Shown one piece after another: positions 41,801-50,013 of a DNA stretch of 64,000 nt. A model generated the notes under the pieces. That model was not told the DNA's origin and did no database searches. It worked only from the letters and a program-made list of their open reading frames with translations. Numbering within the stretch: position 1 is the first letter of the stretch; each line of letters starts with the position of its first letter. Made by a program: the position numbers and the translations under genes. This DNA is from Amycolatopsis sp. cg9 (GTDB taxonomy: Bacteria; Actinomycetota; Actinomycetes; Mycobacteriales; Pseudonocardiaceae). The stretch spans positions 310,001-374,000 of the forward strand of contig NZ_CP166850.1 in NCBI RefSeq assembly GCF_041346945.1, read 5' to 3'.

Positions 41801-42128
41801 GGACGGCGCCGTACACGCCGTCGTGATCGGTGAGCACGAGCGCGTCCAGCTCCAGCCGCGCGGCCTCCTCGACGAGCGCCTCGGGGTGGGAGGCACCGTC
41901 GAGGAAGCTGAAGTTGGAGTGCACGTGCAGCTCGGCGTAGGGCGCGCGGATCCGGTCCCCGGCGTCGTCCCGCCGCCGCCGGGTCCGCAGATCGGCCGGC
42001 GCCCCGGAATACCCTTCGCGCTTGCGCGACCACGCCGGGGCGTCGCTGCCGTCACCGGGCACGGGCGGCCGCCCGGAGGCGACCCGCTCCACTTCGGACC
42101 ACGGCACGGTCGGGTTGTTGAACGCCAA
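38811..42128 (-). CDS. dnaE2: error-prone DNA polymerase III alpha subunit
   Basis: About 1105 residues. The polymerase that extends damaged templates in the ImuA'/ImuB/DnaE2 mutasome. N-terminal PHP domain (AELHVHSNFSFLDGASHPEALV, LTDHDGVYG), C-family palm with catalytic acids (GPPDIDIDIESDRR), finger region, and C-terminal OB fold (TRVWVGGAVTHRQRP). The TTG at 42128 fits best: GGGAG lies six bases upstream and the protein begins near the usual DnaE2 N-terminus (NNPTVPWSEVER). The longer reading from GTG 42188 would start inside the SOS box at 42179-42194. Confidence 0.93.
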   Translation of the reverse strand: MAFNNPTVPWSEVERVASGRPPVPGDGSDAPAWSRKREGYSGAPADLRTRRRRDDAGDRIRAPYAELHVHSNFSFLDGASHPEALVEEAARLELDALVLTDHDGVYGAVRFNDAARELGVRVGFGAELSLDLPAPQAGEPDPRGSHLLVIARQQDGYHRLCRVISRAQLAGGAKGRPVYDVDELADELAGHVVVLTGCRKGAVRQALARNGAAAAYAELERLVDRFGRQHVAVELIDHRLPLDDAANDLLDGMARELRLPTVVSNNVHYARPDDAVVADMVAAVRARRSAEDLEGWRPPSGQAFLRSGMEQRRRFERRYPGAVGRAAVLGVEVAFDLRLVAPDLPPFPVPSGHDEMSYLRELTRAGAADRYGPREANPRAYAQLDHELAVIEDLGFPGYFLVVWDIVRFCKEANILCQGRGSAANSAVCYALGICHADPVKWNLLFERFLAPERDGPPDIDIDIESDRREEAIQYVYAKHGRFHAAQVANVITYRAPSAIRDAAKALGHSPGQQDAYSKLVDRWGGVAATKQQTDGAIPGDVLELAARIEDFPRHLGIHSGGMVLSKQPVSEVVPVEWAAMADRSVLQWDKDDCAAVGLVKFDLLGLGMLSALHYAIDLVAEHHGSTVDLGKLDLADPAVYDMLCEADAIGVFQVESRAQLATLPRLRPRKFYDLVVEVALIRPGPIQGGSVHPYIRRRRGDEEWQHAHPLLASSLDRTLGVPLFQEQVMQMAVDVASFTPAEADKLRRAMGAKRSSAKMKALMARFFAGCEANGIDRELATRIFEQIHAFSGYGFPEAHSMSFALLVYASAWVKRYYPAAFCAGLLRAQPMGFYSPQSLVADARRHGVHVREPDLNASLVHATLEPDPGSTGGVALRLGLAGVRHLGDGPAAAIVAEREAGGPYDGVGDLTRRVRLKKNAVEALATAGAFGGDRRQDLWAAGAAAATRPGHLPGLAPGLDAPALPGMTRLEITAADLWATGVSPDSHPVEYLRELLDARGAITTAELARVRDGTRVWVGGAVTHRQRPATAGGITFLNLEDETGMANVLVSPGLWRRQRLVARTSAALLVRGCAQAAEGVVTLVADRLERIDLSMRAGPSRDFR

Positions 42129-42178
42129 AGCCAGCTCCCGCAAGGAAAGTTCACTGAGGGGAAGCCAGCGAATACCGC

Positions 42179-42194
42179 TCGAACACACGTACGA
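42179..42194. promoter_or_regulatory. LexA (SOS) box upstream of dnaE2
   Basis: TCGAACACACGTACGA matches the mycobacterial/actinobacterial consensus TCGAAC-N4-GTTCGA with one mismatch. It lies about 50 bases upstream of the chosen dnaE2 start, implying DNA-damage induction. Confidence 0.82.
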
Positions 42195-42262
42195 CTACTG
42201 GAGTCGATCCTGAGCCGGTCGACGCGAAGTGTCAACTGTGGACCCCGCCGGAGTCGCCGTCG

Positions 42263-42928
42263 TCACACGACGGCGCGCCAGGCAAGGGAAGACAGCGTTT
42301 TCGCGGCGATGTGCGCGTCGGCCGCCTGGTGGCCGGCGAGGCGCAGCACGTCGAGGTCGAGCGCGGTCGCGGCGTTGGGGACGGCGAGCACGACCATCCC
42401 GGCGGCGTGGGCCGAGCGGATGCCGGACCCGGAGTCCTCGACCGCGACGCAGTGCGCCGGGGCCACGCCGAGCCGCCGCGCGGCGAGCAGGTACGGGTCC
42501 GGCGCGGGCTTGCCGCGCGAGACGTCCTCGCCCGCCACCAGCGCATCGAGCCAGGGGGTGAACCCGAACGCCGCGGCCGCCGCCTCGACGTAGCGCCGCG
42601 GCGACGCCGACGCCAGGCCGACCAGGCCGAGCCCGGCGGCGGTGGCGACGAGGCGGGCCGCCCCCGGCAGCGGCCCGCACCCGCCGCGGCCGATCTCGGC
42701 GACCATGCCGTCGACGCACCCCGCCACGGCGTCCTCCGGCGTGAGGCCCGGGCAGCGGCGGGCGAGGTAGGCACCCCAATAGCCGGTGCTGGTGCCCTGG
42801 ATCGCGGCCCAGTCCCGGTTCGTCCACGCGTGGCCGTGGCGAGCCGCGACGGCGCCGAGGACGCGGTTCCAGGCCCCGGCGCTGTCGGCCAGGGTTTCGT
42901 CGAGGTCGAAGACGGTCGCGGCGAGCAT
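42263..42928 (-). CDS. HAD-superfamily sugar phosphatase/mutase-like hydrolase
   Basis: A 221-residue HAD protein of the beta-phosphoglucomutase-like branch: motif I VFDLDETLADS (Asp nucleophile), motif II ASASPRR, motif III Lys in GKPAPDPYL and motif IV VEDSGSGI. Unlike most relatives, motif I reads DLDET rather than DxDGT. Its ATG shares a base with the ribB stop. Linked to ribB, it could be one of the HAD phosphatases that dephosphorylate a riboflavin intermediate, but this is only context. Confidence 0.88.
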   Translation of the reverse strand: MLAATVFDLDETLADSAGAWNRVLGAVAARHGHAWTNRDWAAIQGTSTGYWGAYLARRCPGLTPEDAVAGCVDGMVAEIGRGGCGPLPGAARLVATAAGLGLVGLASASPRRYVEAAAAAFGFTPWLDALVAGEDVSRGKPAPDPYLLAARRLGVAPAHCVAVEDSGSGIRSAHAAGMVVLAVPNAATALDLDVLRLAGHQAADAHIAAKTLSSLAWRAVV

Positions 42929-43569
42929 CAGCCGAACGCGGAGATCTGCTCGATGGAGACGACCTTCAGCCAGTGCCGGTCGGCGAACGCCCGCAGCTCG
43001 GGGAGCCGGGCGACGCTCCCGTCTTCGTTGCACACCTCGCTGATCACCGCGACGGGCGCGAGGCCGCACAGGCGCATGAGCTCCACCGCGGCCTCGGTGT
43101 GGCCGCGCCGCTCGGCGAGCCCGCCCGCCCTCGCGCGCAGCGGGAAGACGTGCCCGGGCCGGCGCACCAGGCCGGTCGTCGTCGCGGGATCCGCGAGCAC
43201 CCGCAGCGTGCGGGCGCGGTCGGCCGCCGAAATCCCGGACTCGATGCCGTCGGCCGCGTCCACCGACACCGTGTACGCCGTACCGGCGGGGTCTTCGTTG
43301 TCCGCCACCATCGGCCCCAGCCGCAGCCGGTCGGCGATCTCCGGCGGCATCGGTGCGCAGATCAGGCCGCTGGTGTGCCGCATGTAGAAGGCGAGGGCGT
43401 GCGGCGTCGCGTGCTCGGCCGCCATGATCAGGTCACCCTCGTTCTCCCGGTCCTCGTCGTCGACCACGACCACCGGCCGGCCGGAGGCGAGGTCCGCGAT
43501 CGCGGCCCGCACGGTGTCCAGCCCCGTCGGCCGGTCGCGGCGGAGCTGTTCGGGAAGGGCGAATGTCAT
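42928..43569 (-). CDS. ribB: 3,4-dihydroxy-2-butanone 4-phosphate synthase
   Basis: A 213-residue enzyme converting ribulose 5-phosphate to the four-carbon unit of riboflavin. Signature [21 protein letters not shown] with metal-binding Glu, [13 protein letters not shown], and [19 protein letters not shown]. It stands alone, without the GTP cyclohydrolase II domain of RibBA proteins. GGAGG precedes the ATG. There is no FMN riboswitch-like leader in the 106 bases upstream. It forms a two-gene unit with the HAD gene. Confidence 0.94.
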   Translation of the reverse strand: MTFALPEQLRRDRPTGLDTVRAAIADLASGRPVVVVDDEDRENEGDLIMAAEHATPHALAFYMRHTSGLICAPMPPEIADRLRLGPMVADNEDPAGTAYTVSVDAADGIESGISAADRARTLRVLADPATTTGLVRRPGHVFPLRARAGGLAERRGHTEAAVELMRLCGLAPVAVISEVCNEDGSVARLPELRAFADRHWLKVVSIEQISAFG

Positions 43570-43675
43570 CGGCTGTCCTCCGTGGACGGGTGGCAGGGCA
43601 CCGGAGCATGATCACCAAGCGGCCGGGTCTCCGCTCGCCGATCGGCCACTTGTGACCCGAACCGGCGAACGGAAA

Positions 43676-45229
43676 TCAGTCGTAGCAACCCTCGACCGTC
43701 CATTGTGGATTATCGCCGATCATGGCCTTGAGCAGCAGGGCGACGTCGCCGTCGTCGGTTTCCAGGACCACCTGGACGCGGGCGAGCCGGTCGCCGCGGT
43801 GGTGGACCACCCAGGGGCCCGCCGCGCCGAGGACGTGGCGGGGCGGGCCGTCGTCGACGGCGATCGTTTCCGGGGCGCCGGTGAGCTCGCCGCGGGGGGT
43901 GCAGCGCACCTCGGCGCCGGTCGCGTCGAGGACCGCCGCCGGCGGTGGGTGGAGTGGTACGTGCGTCGGGGAAGGCGCCGGCAGCCGGCCCGGCCAGGGC
44001 TGGTCGGCCGTCGCCGCGGCGCGGGGTTCGCCCCACGGGACCAGGCGGACGCGCTCGGCCGGGCCGCGGCCGCCGTCGAGCAGCGGGGTGACGACCGCGT
44101 CCGGGCCCAGCAGGCCCTGGATGCGGACCAGCGCGCGGCCGGCGCGCTCGGCGGCGTCGGCGTCGCGGCCCATCGACCCGAACTGCAGCTGCAGCGCCTG
44201 CCCGCCGACCACCTCTTCGGGGTCGAGGCGCAGCCGGACGATGCCGGCGGTGGGCCGGTCGCGGGCGTTGAGCCAGCCTTCGCACTGCCAGCGCACGCGG
44301 TCGGCCGTCGCGCGGGCGGTCAGCGGTTCGGCGCAGCGCCAGACGCGGACGCGTTCTTCGCCGGCTTCGGTGACGGCGACGACAGCGAGCCGGGTGCAGG
44401 CGAGGCCGTGGCGGGCGAGGCCGGCGAAGAAGCGTTCGCCGAGCGTCTTCGCGACGAACGCGGCTTCGTCGATCCGGGCCAGCGGGTGCTCGAAGGTTTC
44501 GACGACCGACAGGTCCGGCGGCAGGGCACGGCGCAGCGGCGGCCGCTCGGAGAGGCCGCGGGCGAGCCGGTGGGCGGTGACGGCGTCCTTCGGGAACCGG
44601 CCGGCGACGTCCCGTTCGGCGAGCGCGGCGAACGCGCCGAGGGTCCGCAGCCCGAGCCGCCGCAGCAACGCGACCAGCTCACCGCGGCCGTCCCCCGGCT
44701 GGTCCAGTTCGGTGATCGCGAGCGGCGCGAGGAACGCGGCGGCGCCCCCGGACGGCACGAGCGCCGACCGCCGGGCGGCGAGGGTCGCGGCGAAGAGCCC
44801 GTCGGCGATCCCGACCTGGCACTCGACCCCGGCCCGCGCGGCGACCTCGTCGATGAGCAGTTCGGCGAGCGCGGCCTCCCCGCCGAAGTACCCGGCGGCC
44901 CCGGTGACGGGCACGGCCACGATCCCGGCCCGCACGACCTCGACCCCGACGGCCTGGCTTTCGACGGCGGCGGCGACGGGTTCGAAGAGCCGCGCGTCGC
45001 GGTCCGGGTCGTGCTGGTGCACGACGAGCCCGGGACAGCGGGACTGGGCATCCCGCCGGCGCATCCCCCGCCCGACCCCGCTGCCACGCGCGGCGGCGGA
45101 GCAGGCAACAACACGGTTGGCGGAGAAGACGGCGGCGGGAGCGGCGGGCGGCGTACCGGCAGCGGCGCAGGCGGCGACGACCGGCCAGTCCGGGCACCAG
45201 AGCACCAGCAGCCGCGGCGCATCGGTCAT
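43676..45229 (-). CDS. imuB: ImuB, inactive Y-family polymerase-like mutasome protein
   Basis: A 517-residue protein of the ImuB family. The N-terminus reads LLVLWCPDWPVVAA where active Pol IV enzymes have their first catalytic acid, consistent with the known lack of activity; the little-finger part (LGERFFAGLARHGLACTRLAVVAV) and C-terminal OB-like and tail regions follow. ImuB links DnaE2 and ImuA' to the sliding clamp. The ATG overlaps the stop of the repeat ORF upstream (ATGA). The same frame stays open to 45820 through the repeats, so an N-terminal extension cannot be excluded, but the ImuB domain starts at this ATG. Confidence 0.9.
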   Translation of the reverse strand: MTDAPRLLVLWCPDWPVVAACAAAGTPPAAPAAVFSANRVVACSAAARGSGVGRGMRRRDAQSRCPGLVVHQHDPDRDARLFEPVAAAVESQAVGVEVVRAGIVAVPVTGAAGYFGGEAALAELLIDEVAARAGVECQVGIADGLFAATLAARRSALVPSGGAAAFLAPLAITELDQPGDGRGELVALLRRLGLRTLGAFAALAERDVAGRFPKDAVTAHRLARGLSERPPLRRALPPDLSVVETFEHPLARIDEAAFVAKTLGERFFAGLARHGLACTRLAVVAVTEAGEERVRVWRCAEPLTARATADRVRWQCEGWLNARDRPTAGIVRLRLDPEEVVGGQALQLQFGSMGRDADAAERAGRALVRIQGLLGPDAVVTPLLDGGRGPAERVRLVPWGEPRAAATADQPWPGRLPAPSPTHVPLHPPPAAVLDATGAEVRCTPRGELTGAPETIAVDDGPPRHVLGAAGPWVVHHRGDRLARVQVVLETDDGDVALLLKAMIGDNPQWTVEGCYD

Positions 45230-45834
45230 CGGACGCTTTCGGCGGCGAGCTGCCCGGACCAGCCCGGCCGAGCACCGCGCCGGTGGGCCGACACGCCGCC
45301 TGCCGAGCCGGCCACGACCGCACCCAGCTGCGCCGGCCGGCTCACCCCGCGATCTCGACCGCCCACCAAGCCGACCACGAACCCACCCAGCCGAGCACCG
45401 CTCCGGCGAACCGGCCCGCCGACTATCAAGCCGACCACGAAGCCACTCGGCTGCGCCGGCCGGCTCACGCCGCGATCTCGACCACCCGCCAAGCCGACCA
45501 CGAACCCACCCAGCCGACCCCCACCCCGGCAGGCCGAGCGGCTCACCCCGCGACCTCGACCGCCCACCAAGCCGACCACGAACCCACCCAGCCGAGCACC
45601 GCTCCGGCGAACCGGCCCGCCGACTATCAAGCCGACCACGAAGCCACTCGGCTGGACCGGCCGGCTCACACCGCGATCTCGACCACCCGCCAAGCCGACC
45701 ACGAACCCACCCAGCCGACCCCCACCCCGGCAGGCCGGGCGGCTCACCCCGCGACCTCGGCCACCCACCCACGCCAAGCCACCGCCGCACCACGGGGCGC
45801 CCGGCGGCTCGGCCCGCCACCGCACGGCACTCAC
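45226..45834 (-). CDS. repeat ORF between imuA' and imuB, possible new protein
   Basis: A 202-residue reading frame built from a 67-residue repeat (201 bp), containing RLGGFVVGLVGGR and PSGFVVGLIVGG segments separated by Arg/Gly-rich stretches. Its GTG overlaps the imuA' stop (GTGA) and its TGA overlaps the imuB ATG (ATGA), exactly like a genuine translationally coupled gene in the mutasome operon. Against this, the period is a multiple of three, so other frames are open too, and the composition is low-complexity. It may be a real Gly/Arg-rich protein, or a tail of imuA' split off and swollen by repeat expansion. No family recognised. Confidence 0.42.
   Translation of the reverse strand: MSAVRWRAEPPGAPWCGGGLAWVGGRGRGVSRPACRGGGRLGGFVVGLAGGRDRGVSRPVQPSGFVVGLIVGGPVRRSGARLGGFVVGLVGGRGRGVSRSACRGGGRLGGFVVGLAGGRDRGVSRPAQPSGFVVGLIVGGPVRRSGARLGGFVVGLVGGRDRGVSRPAQLGAVVAGSAGGVSAHRRGARPGWSGQLAAESVR
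45306..45765. repeat. 201-bp higher-order tandem repeat within the imu operon
   Basis: Two full 201-bp units (45341-45541, 45542-45742) plus partial copies at both ends. Each unit holds three copies of CAAGCCGACCACGAA, at 45367, 45427, 45490 and again at 45568, 45628, 45691, giving spacings 60, 63, 78, 60, 63. The two units are nearly identical, so the duplication is recent. Confidence 0.92.
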
Positions 45835-46514
45835 CTCACACGCGCAGGGAAAACCCGCGCGTCAGTGCGGCCCGCCGGACCCACCGCGCCTCCCGGTTCG
45901 GGCAGCCGCAGCGGCACCGAGCGGGACCGGACCGCCGAGCCGCGACCTCGGCTCGTCGCCACCAGCTCGCGGTACCTCAGGTGACCGTGGCCGTCCGCGC
46001 TCAAGCCGTGCCAGCGGCGGCCCGAGACGCTCAGCTCCAGGTCCGCGCCCGGCCACGACCCGGCCGCCAGCAGGACCGAGCCGCGGTTGCGGACGCGGCC
46101 CGCCAGGCGGCGGGCCAGCTGGGGCCGCACACTGTCCGCCAGCGAGCGGCCGAGGACCACCAGGTCGAACCCGTCCACCAGTGCCGAAACCACCGCCACC
46201 GGCTCCGCGCCCGGGTGCGGCACCAGGGCGATCCGCTCCAGGTCGACGCCGAGTTCCGCGGCCGCGGCCAGGCCCAGCTCCGGCAAGCCGGTGACCGCCG
46301 CCCAGGAGCCGTCGCGGGTGGCGGCCGCGAGCAGGGCCAGCACCAGTGACGTCGCGCCGCGGACCGACACCGTGGTGCCGCGGCGCAGGCCGCCGCCGGG
46401 CAGGAGGTGGGCCAGCGCGGGCAGCACCGTCAGGTGCCCGGCCGGGTCCGGCTCGCCCAGCTGTGCCGCCGTGCGGACCCCCGGGATCCCCGCCAGCGCC
46501 TCCGGCACCGCCAC
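45831..46514 (-). CDS. imuA': ImuA', RecA-like mutasome protein
   Basis: A 227-residue degenerate RecA/SulA-like protein (LPALAHLLPGGGLRRGTTVSVRG, LLAAATRDGSWAAVTGLPELGLAAAAELGVDLERIALVPHPG). It is the small mutasome partner of ImuB in actinobacteria. GTG start with GGAGGT eight bases upstream. A LexA box lies about 80 bases upstream. Its stop overlaps the GTG of the repeat ORF, and imuB follows about 600 bases further on instead of directly. Confidence 0.88.
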   Translation of the reverse strand: MAVPEALAGIPGVRTAAQLGEPDPAGHLTVLPALAHLLPGGGLRRGTTVSVRGATSLVLALLAAATRDGSWAAVTGLPELGLAAAAELGVDLERIALVPHPGAEPVAVVSALVDGFDLVVLGRSLADSVRPQLARRLAGRVRNRGSVLLAAGSWPGADLELSVSGRRWHGLSADGHGHLRYRELVATSRGRGSAVRSRSVPLRLPEPGGAVGPAGRTDARVFPARVR

Positions 46515-46592
46515 GCCAACCCACCTCCAGCACCACGTACTCGCACCGGAGACACCCGCGTGAGGAAGCCACAGGCGAACCCAGGAGAATCA

Positions 46593-46608
46593 TCGAACAC
46601 TTGTTCGC
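46593..46608. promoter_or_regulatory. LexA (SOS) box upstream of imuA'
   Basis: TCGAACACTTGTTCGC matches TCGAAC-N4-GTTCGA with one mismatch at the last base. It sits in a short AT-richer stretch between imuA' and the divergent NDH-2 gene and should control the imuA'-repeat ORF-imuB operon. Confidence 0.88.
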
Positions 46609-46748
46609 ATACTGCGAGACGACCGGGCCCCGTGTCAAGCCGGGCTCAACCGATCGGGGCCGGTCCCGCGTGTCTCGCTGTGACGCGGATCGCGGTCACG
46701 TCCTCCGCCACCACCTCGTCCACGGGGTGAACGAGAAAAGAGGACGAG

Positions 46749-48143
46749 ATGCGCGAGATCCTGATCGTCGGCGGCGGCTACGCCGGGTTCTACACCGCCT
46801 GGAAGCTGGAAAAGAAGCTGCGGCGCGGCGAGGCCGCGGTCACCCTCGTCGATCCCCGCCCCTACCTGACCTATCAGCCGTTCCTGCCCGAGGTCGTCGC
46901 CGGGTCGGTCGAGGCGCGGCACGCCGCCGTGTCGCTGCGGCGGCACCTGCGGCGGACCCGGGTGATCGCCGGGAAGGTCACCGCCGTCGACCACGCGCAC
47001 CACGTGGTCAGCGTGCGGCCCGCCGACGGCGAGCCCTTCGAACTCGGCTACGACACCATCGTCGTCACCGCCGGGGCCGTCACCCGGACCCGGCCGGTGC
47101 CGGGCATCGCCGAGCAGGCCATCGGGCTCAAGCACGTCGAAGAGGCCGTCGCGATCCGCGACCGGCTGCTCACCGCCTTCGACCGGGCCGCCGCGCTGCC
47201 GGCCGGGCCCCTGCGGCGGAAGCTGCTCACCGTCGCCTTCGTCGGCGGCGGCTTCTCGGGCGTCGAGGGCTTCGGCGAGCTGCTGTCGCTCGCGACCGCG
47301 CTGCTCAAGCGCTACCCGGAACTGCACCGCGACGAACTGCGCTTCCACCTCGTCGAGGCGTCGGACCGCATCCTGCCCGAGGTCACCGACCGGCCGGGCC
47401 GCTGGGTCGTGCGGGAGCTGGCACGGCGAGGCGCGCGCGTCCACCTGGACACGCGGGTGACGTCGGCGGAAAACGGCCACGTGCGGCTCTCGACCGGCGA
47501 GGAGTTCGACGCCGAACTGATCGTCTGGACCGCGGGCAACGGCGCCAACCCCGTCCTCGGCCGGCACACCGACCTGCCCGTCGACGAACGCGGTTACCTC
47601 GTCGTGCGACCGGATCTGCGCGTCGCGAACCACACCGACGCCTGGGCCGCCGGGGACGCCGCCGCCGTGCCCGACCTCGCCTCGACCGTGCCGGGCGCGC
47701 GGACCGTGCCCAACGCCCAGCACGCCTACCGGCAGGGAAAGCTGCTGGCGCGCAACATCATCGCGACGCTGCGCGGCCGGGAGCCCCAGGACTACGTCCA
47801 CCACAGCCTCGGCGCCATCGCGACGCTCGGCCTGGGCCGCGGGATCTTCCAGTACCGGCGGCTGGTGATCACCGGGCTGCCGGCGTGGCTGATGCACCGC
47901 GGCTACCACGTCCTCGCCGTGCCCACCTGGGAACGCAAGGTCCGGGTGCTCGCGGTGTGGCTGGCGCAGGCGCTGTTCGGCCGCGACATCCTTTCGCTGG
48001 CCTCGGTGCAGCACCCGCGGGACGCGTTCGTGGCAGCGGGCCTCACCGTCGCCGGCGAGGCCCGCCCGCCTCAGCCCGCGAACGGGCTCGCGTCGATCGC
48101 GCAGGTCTTGCCGGCGGCCGGGAACGCCCCCGAGATCAGGTAG
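46749..48143 (+). CDS. type II NADH dehydrogenase (NDH-2-like)
   Basis: A 464-residue membrane-associated flavoenzyme passing electrons from NADH to quinone. FAD-binding ILIVGGGYAGFYTAWKLE, NADH-binding VAFVGGGFSGVEGFGEL near 160, FAD-binding AWAAGDAAAVPD near 305, and a hydrophobic/amphipathic C-terminal part (VRVLAVWLAQALFG) for membrane contact. AGAGG precedes the ATG. The last 24 codons run into the convergent hydrolase gene; the tail EARPPQPANGLASIAQVLPA looks like antisense of that gene rather than conserved sequence, suggesting loss of an earlier stop. Confidence 0.92.
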   Translation: MREILIVGGGYAGFYTAWKLEKKLRRGEAAVTLVDPRPYLTYQPFLPEVVAGSVEARHAAVSLRRHLRRTRVIAGKVTAVDHAHHVVSVRPADGEPFELGYDTIVVTAGAVTRTRPVPGIAEQAIGLKHVEEAVAIRDRLLTAFDRAAALPAGPLRRKLLTVAFVGGGFSGVEGFGELLSLATALLKRYPELHRDELRFHLVEASDRILPEVTDRPGRWVVRELARRGARVHLDTRVTSAENGHVRLSTGEEFDAELIVWTAGNGANPVLGRHTDLPVDERGYLVVRPDLRVANHTDAWAAGDAAAVPDLASTVPGARTVPNAQHAYRQGKLLARNIIATLRGREPQDYVHHSLGAIATLGLGRGIFQYRRLVITGLPAWLMHRGYHVLAVPTWERKVRVLAVWLAQALFGRDILSLASVQHPRDAFVAAGLTVAGEARPPQPANGLASIAQVLPAAGNAPEIR

Positions 48144-49591
48144 TCCCGCTTGACCTGCTCGGTGCACGTGCTCGGCACGTACATCGACGAGTGCCCGTAC
48201 CCCTCGGTGACGAACACCCGGGCGCGCGCCAGTTCCGCGGCGCCGTCCCGGGCCCCGGCCAGCGGCGTCGACGGGTCGTACCGGTTGTTCAGCACCAGGA
48301 TCTCCGCCGACGTCGGGCGGTTCCACGGGCCGGTGTACCGGTCGGTGTCCTTCGCCTGCCAGAACGCGCAGCTCATCATGTCCAGCACCCCGATCCGGCC
48401 GAAGTACGGGACCCGCCGGTCCTCGGATTCGGCGTACCGGCTGTAGATCGCGGGGTCGGTCGGGACGTCGCTGTCGGAGCACTGGATGGCGTTGAACGCC
48501 TCGGTGCGGTTCGACGTGTACGGCTCCGAAGCGGCGGCCGCGAACGCCTGCGGGGCGTCATAAAGCCGCTGCAGCAGCGAAGCGATGTCCGGCCAGCCCC
48601 GCGAGTCCGACAGGTCGGCGGCCGCGTTGATGATCCCCGAATACGTCCACGTCTCACCGTCCACGGTGATCGGCGCCTGCTTCGCGCGGGCGGTCAGCGC
48701 CGCCCACTTCGCCTTCGGGTCACCGGACGAGAACGCGCACTTCGGGCCGGCTTCGGTGCACAGGCGCAGGAACTGGTCGAACGTCTGCGAAATCCCGGTG
48801 GCGACGTCCTGGCGCGTGTCCAGCGGAACGGTCTTGCCGGCACCGTCGTGGCCGGTCGCGTTGCCCGCGAAGTCCATGGTGCCGTCGAACACCATCGCGC
48901 GGATCCGGTCCGGGAACAGGTTCGCGTAGGTGGCGCCGAGCTGGGTGCCGTAGGAGATCCCGTGGTAGGTCAGCTTCGGGTCGCCGACCGCGCGGCGCAG
49001 CATTTCCAGATCCCGCGCGGTGTTGGCCGTCGAGACGTGCTCGAGGATCGGGCCCGCCTTGGCCGAACAGCGGTCGGCCAGTTCCTTGGACTTGGCGTAG
49101 AAGGCCGCGTTGCCGCTCGGGTCGCCGGGCATCTCCGGGAACGACCCGAAGAAGGATTCCTGCTCGGCGAGGGTGTCGAAGCAGCGCACGGCGGTGCTGG
49201 CCCCGATCCCGCGCGGGTCCCACGACACGACGTCGAACCGCGCGCGCAGCTGGTCGGAGAACAGCCACGGCCACTTGCCGCGCTCCCGCAGCCGCTGCAG
49301 GCCGGACGCGCCCGGGCCGCCGAAGTTGACGAACAGCGTGCCGATCTTGTGCGCGGGATCGGTGGCGGGCTCCTTGATGAGCGCGAGGTCGATCTTCGCG
49401 CCGGCCGGGCGGTCGTAGTCCAGCGGCACCGAAGCGGTGGCGCACTGGAACCCGGCCGCGCAGTCGGTCCAGCTCAGCCGCGGCGTCGGAACGCCGTCGG
49501 CGGAAGCCGAGGCCACCGCGGGCACGGCCATCGAGACCCCGAGCGCGACCAGCAGGCCGCGCACGAAGCCTCCCCCAGGAAGTCGAAGCAC
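48071..49591 (-). CDS. secreted TAP-like alpha/beta hydrolase (tripeptidyl aminopeptidase type)
   Basis: A 506-residue exported serine hydrolase: signal peptide 1-30, core with FVNFGGPGASG (oxyanion), SWDPRGIG, nucleophile elbow GISYGTQLG (Ser), then the C-terminal TAP-type domain with NNRYDPSTPL (Asp) and GYGHSSM (His). Relatives remove tripeptides or hydrolyse prolyl or ester bonds outside the cell. GTG 49591 has AGGA six bases upstream; GTG 49564 follows GGGGGAGG and would give a shorter signal peptide. The 3' end overlaps the NDH-2 gene by 73 bases. Confidence 0.9.
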   Translation of the reverse strand: MLRLPGGGFVRGLLVALGVSMAVPAVASASADGVPTPRLSWTDCAAGFQCATASVPLDYDRPAGAKIDLALIKEPATDPAHKIGTLFVNFGGPGASGLQRLRERGKWPWLFSDQLRARFDVVSWDPRGIGASTAVRCFDTLAEQESFFGSFPEMPGDPSGNAAFYAKSKELADRCSAKAGPILEHVSTANTARDLEMLRRAVGDPKLTYHGISYGTQLGATYANLFPDRIRAMVFDGTMDFAGNATGHDGAGKTVPLDTRQDVATGISQTFDQFLRLCTEAGPKCAFSSGDPKAKWAALTARAKQAPITVDGETWTYSGIINAAADLSDSRGWPDIASLLQRLYDAPQAFAAAASEPYTSNRTEAFNAIQCSDSDVPTDPAIYSRYAESEDRRVPYFGRIGVLDMMSCAFWQAKDTDRYTGPWNRPTSAEILVLNNRYDPSTPLAGARDGAAELARARVFVTEGYGHSSMYVPSTCTEQVKRDYLISGAFPAAGKTCAIDASPFAG

Positions 49592-49734
49592 GAAAAGTCC
49601 TCTCGTGAACGGAAACGATCACCTCCCCAGACGGCTGAGGGGGCGGCGAGGTTGGCAGGGCGGCCGAAAAAGATCAGCGCGCCCGTGAGTCATTCGCCGA
49701 ACCTCCTGGAAGGGTTCCCGGCCGGCCGGACATC

Positions 49735-49910
49735 ATGAACGACCCTTTCACCCCACCAGACGCCATGAACGACCCTTTCACGACGTTCCGGCGCCGGGGG
49801 CCGGCAAAGTCGCACGGCCAGGCCACTCGACCGCCGGCAAGCCGCAACGTCATGAACGACCCTTTCACCCCACCAGACGCCATGAACGACCCTTTCATGA
49901 CGTCCGGGCA
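49735..49910. repeat. family C 30-bp repeats, two pairs
   Basis: Two near-identical pairs. Each has a unit ATGAACGACCCTTTCACCCC (49735-49764 and 49853-49882) followed 30 bases later by another ATGAACGACCCTTTCA (49765 and 49883). They lie between divergently transcribed genes. The remainder of 49592-50010 shows no gene: GC-rich, no start with a ribosome site. Confidence 0.9.
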
Positions 49911-50013
49911 CCGCGACGCCGCCAGACCCGCGCGAGCACAACTTTGCCGCGGCACTGACGTCCGGGCCACCCCGGCCCGAAAAGATCTGTGGCGCGAACT
50001 TGTGCTCCATGTC

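Noticed and set aside
43570..43675. FMN riboswitch before ribB
   Set aside because: The 106 bases show none of the conserved RFN element segments.
43676..45820. ImuB with a 197-residue repeat-containing N-terminal extension
   Set aside because: The conserved ImuB domain starts at the ATG 45229, and the competing frame at 45226-45834 has precise overlaps with both neighbours.
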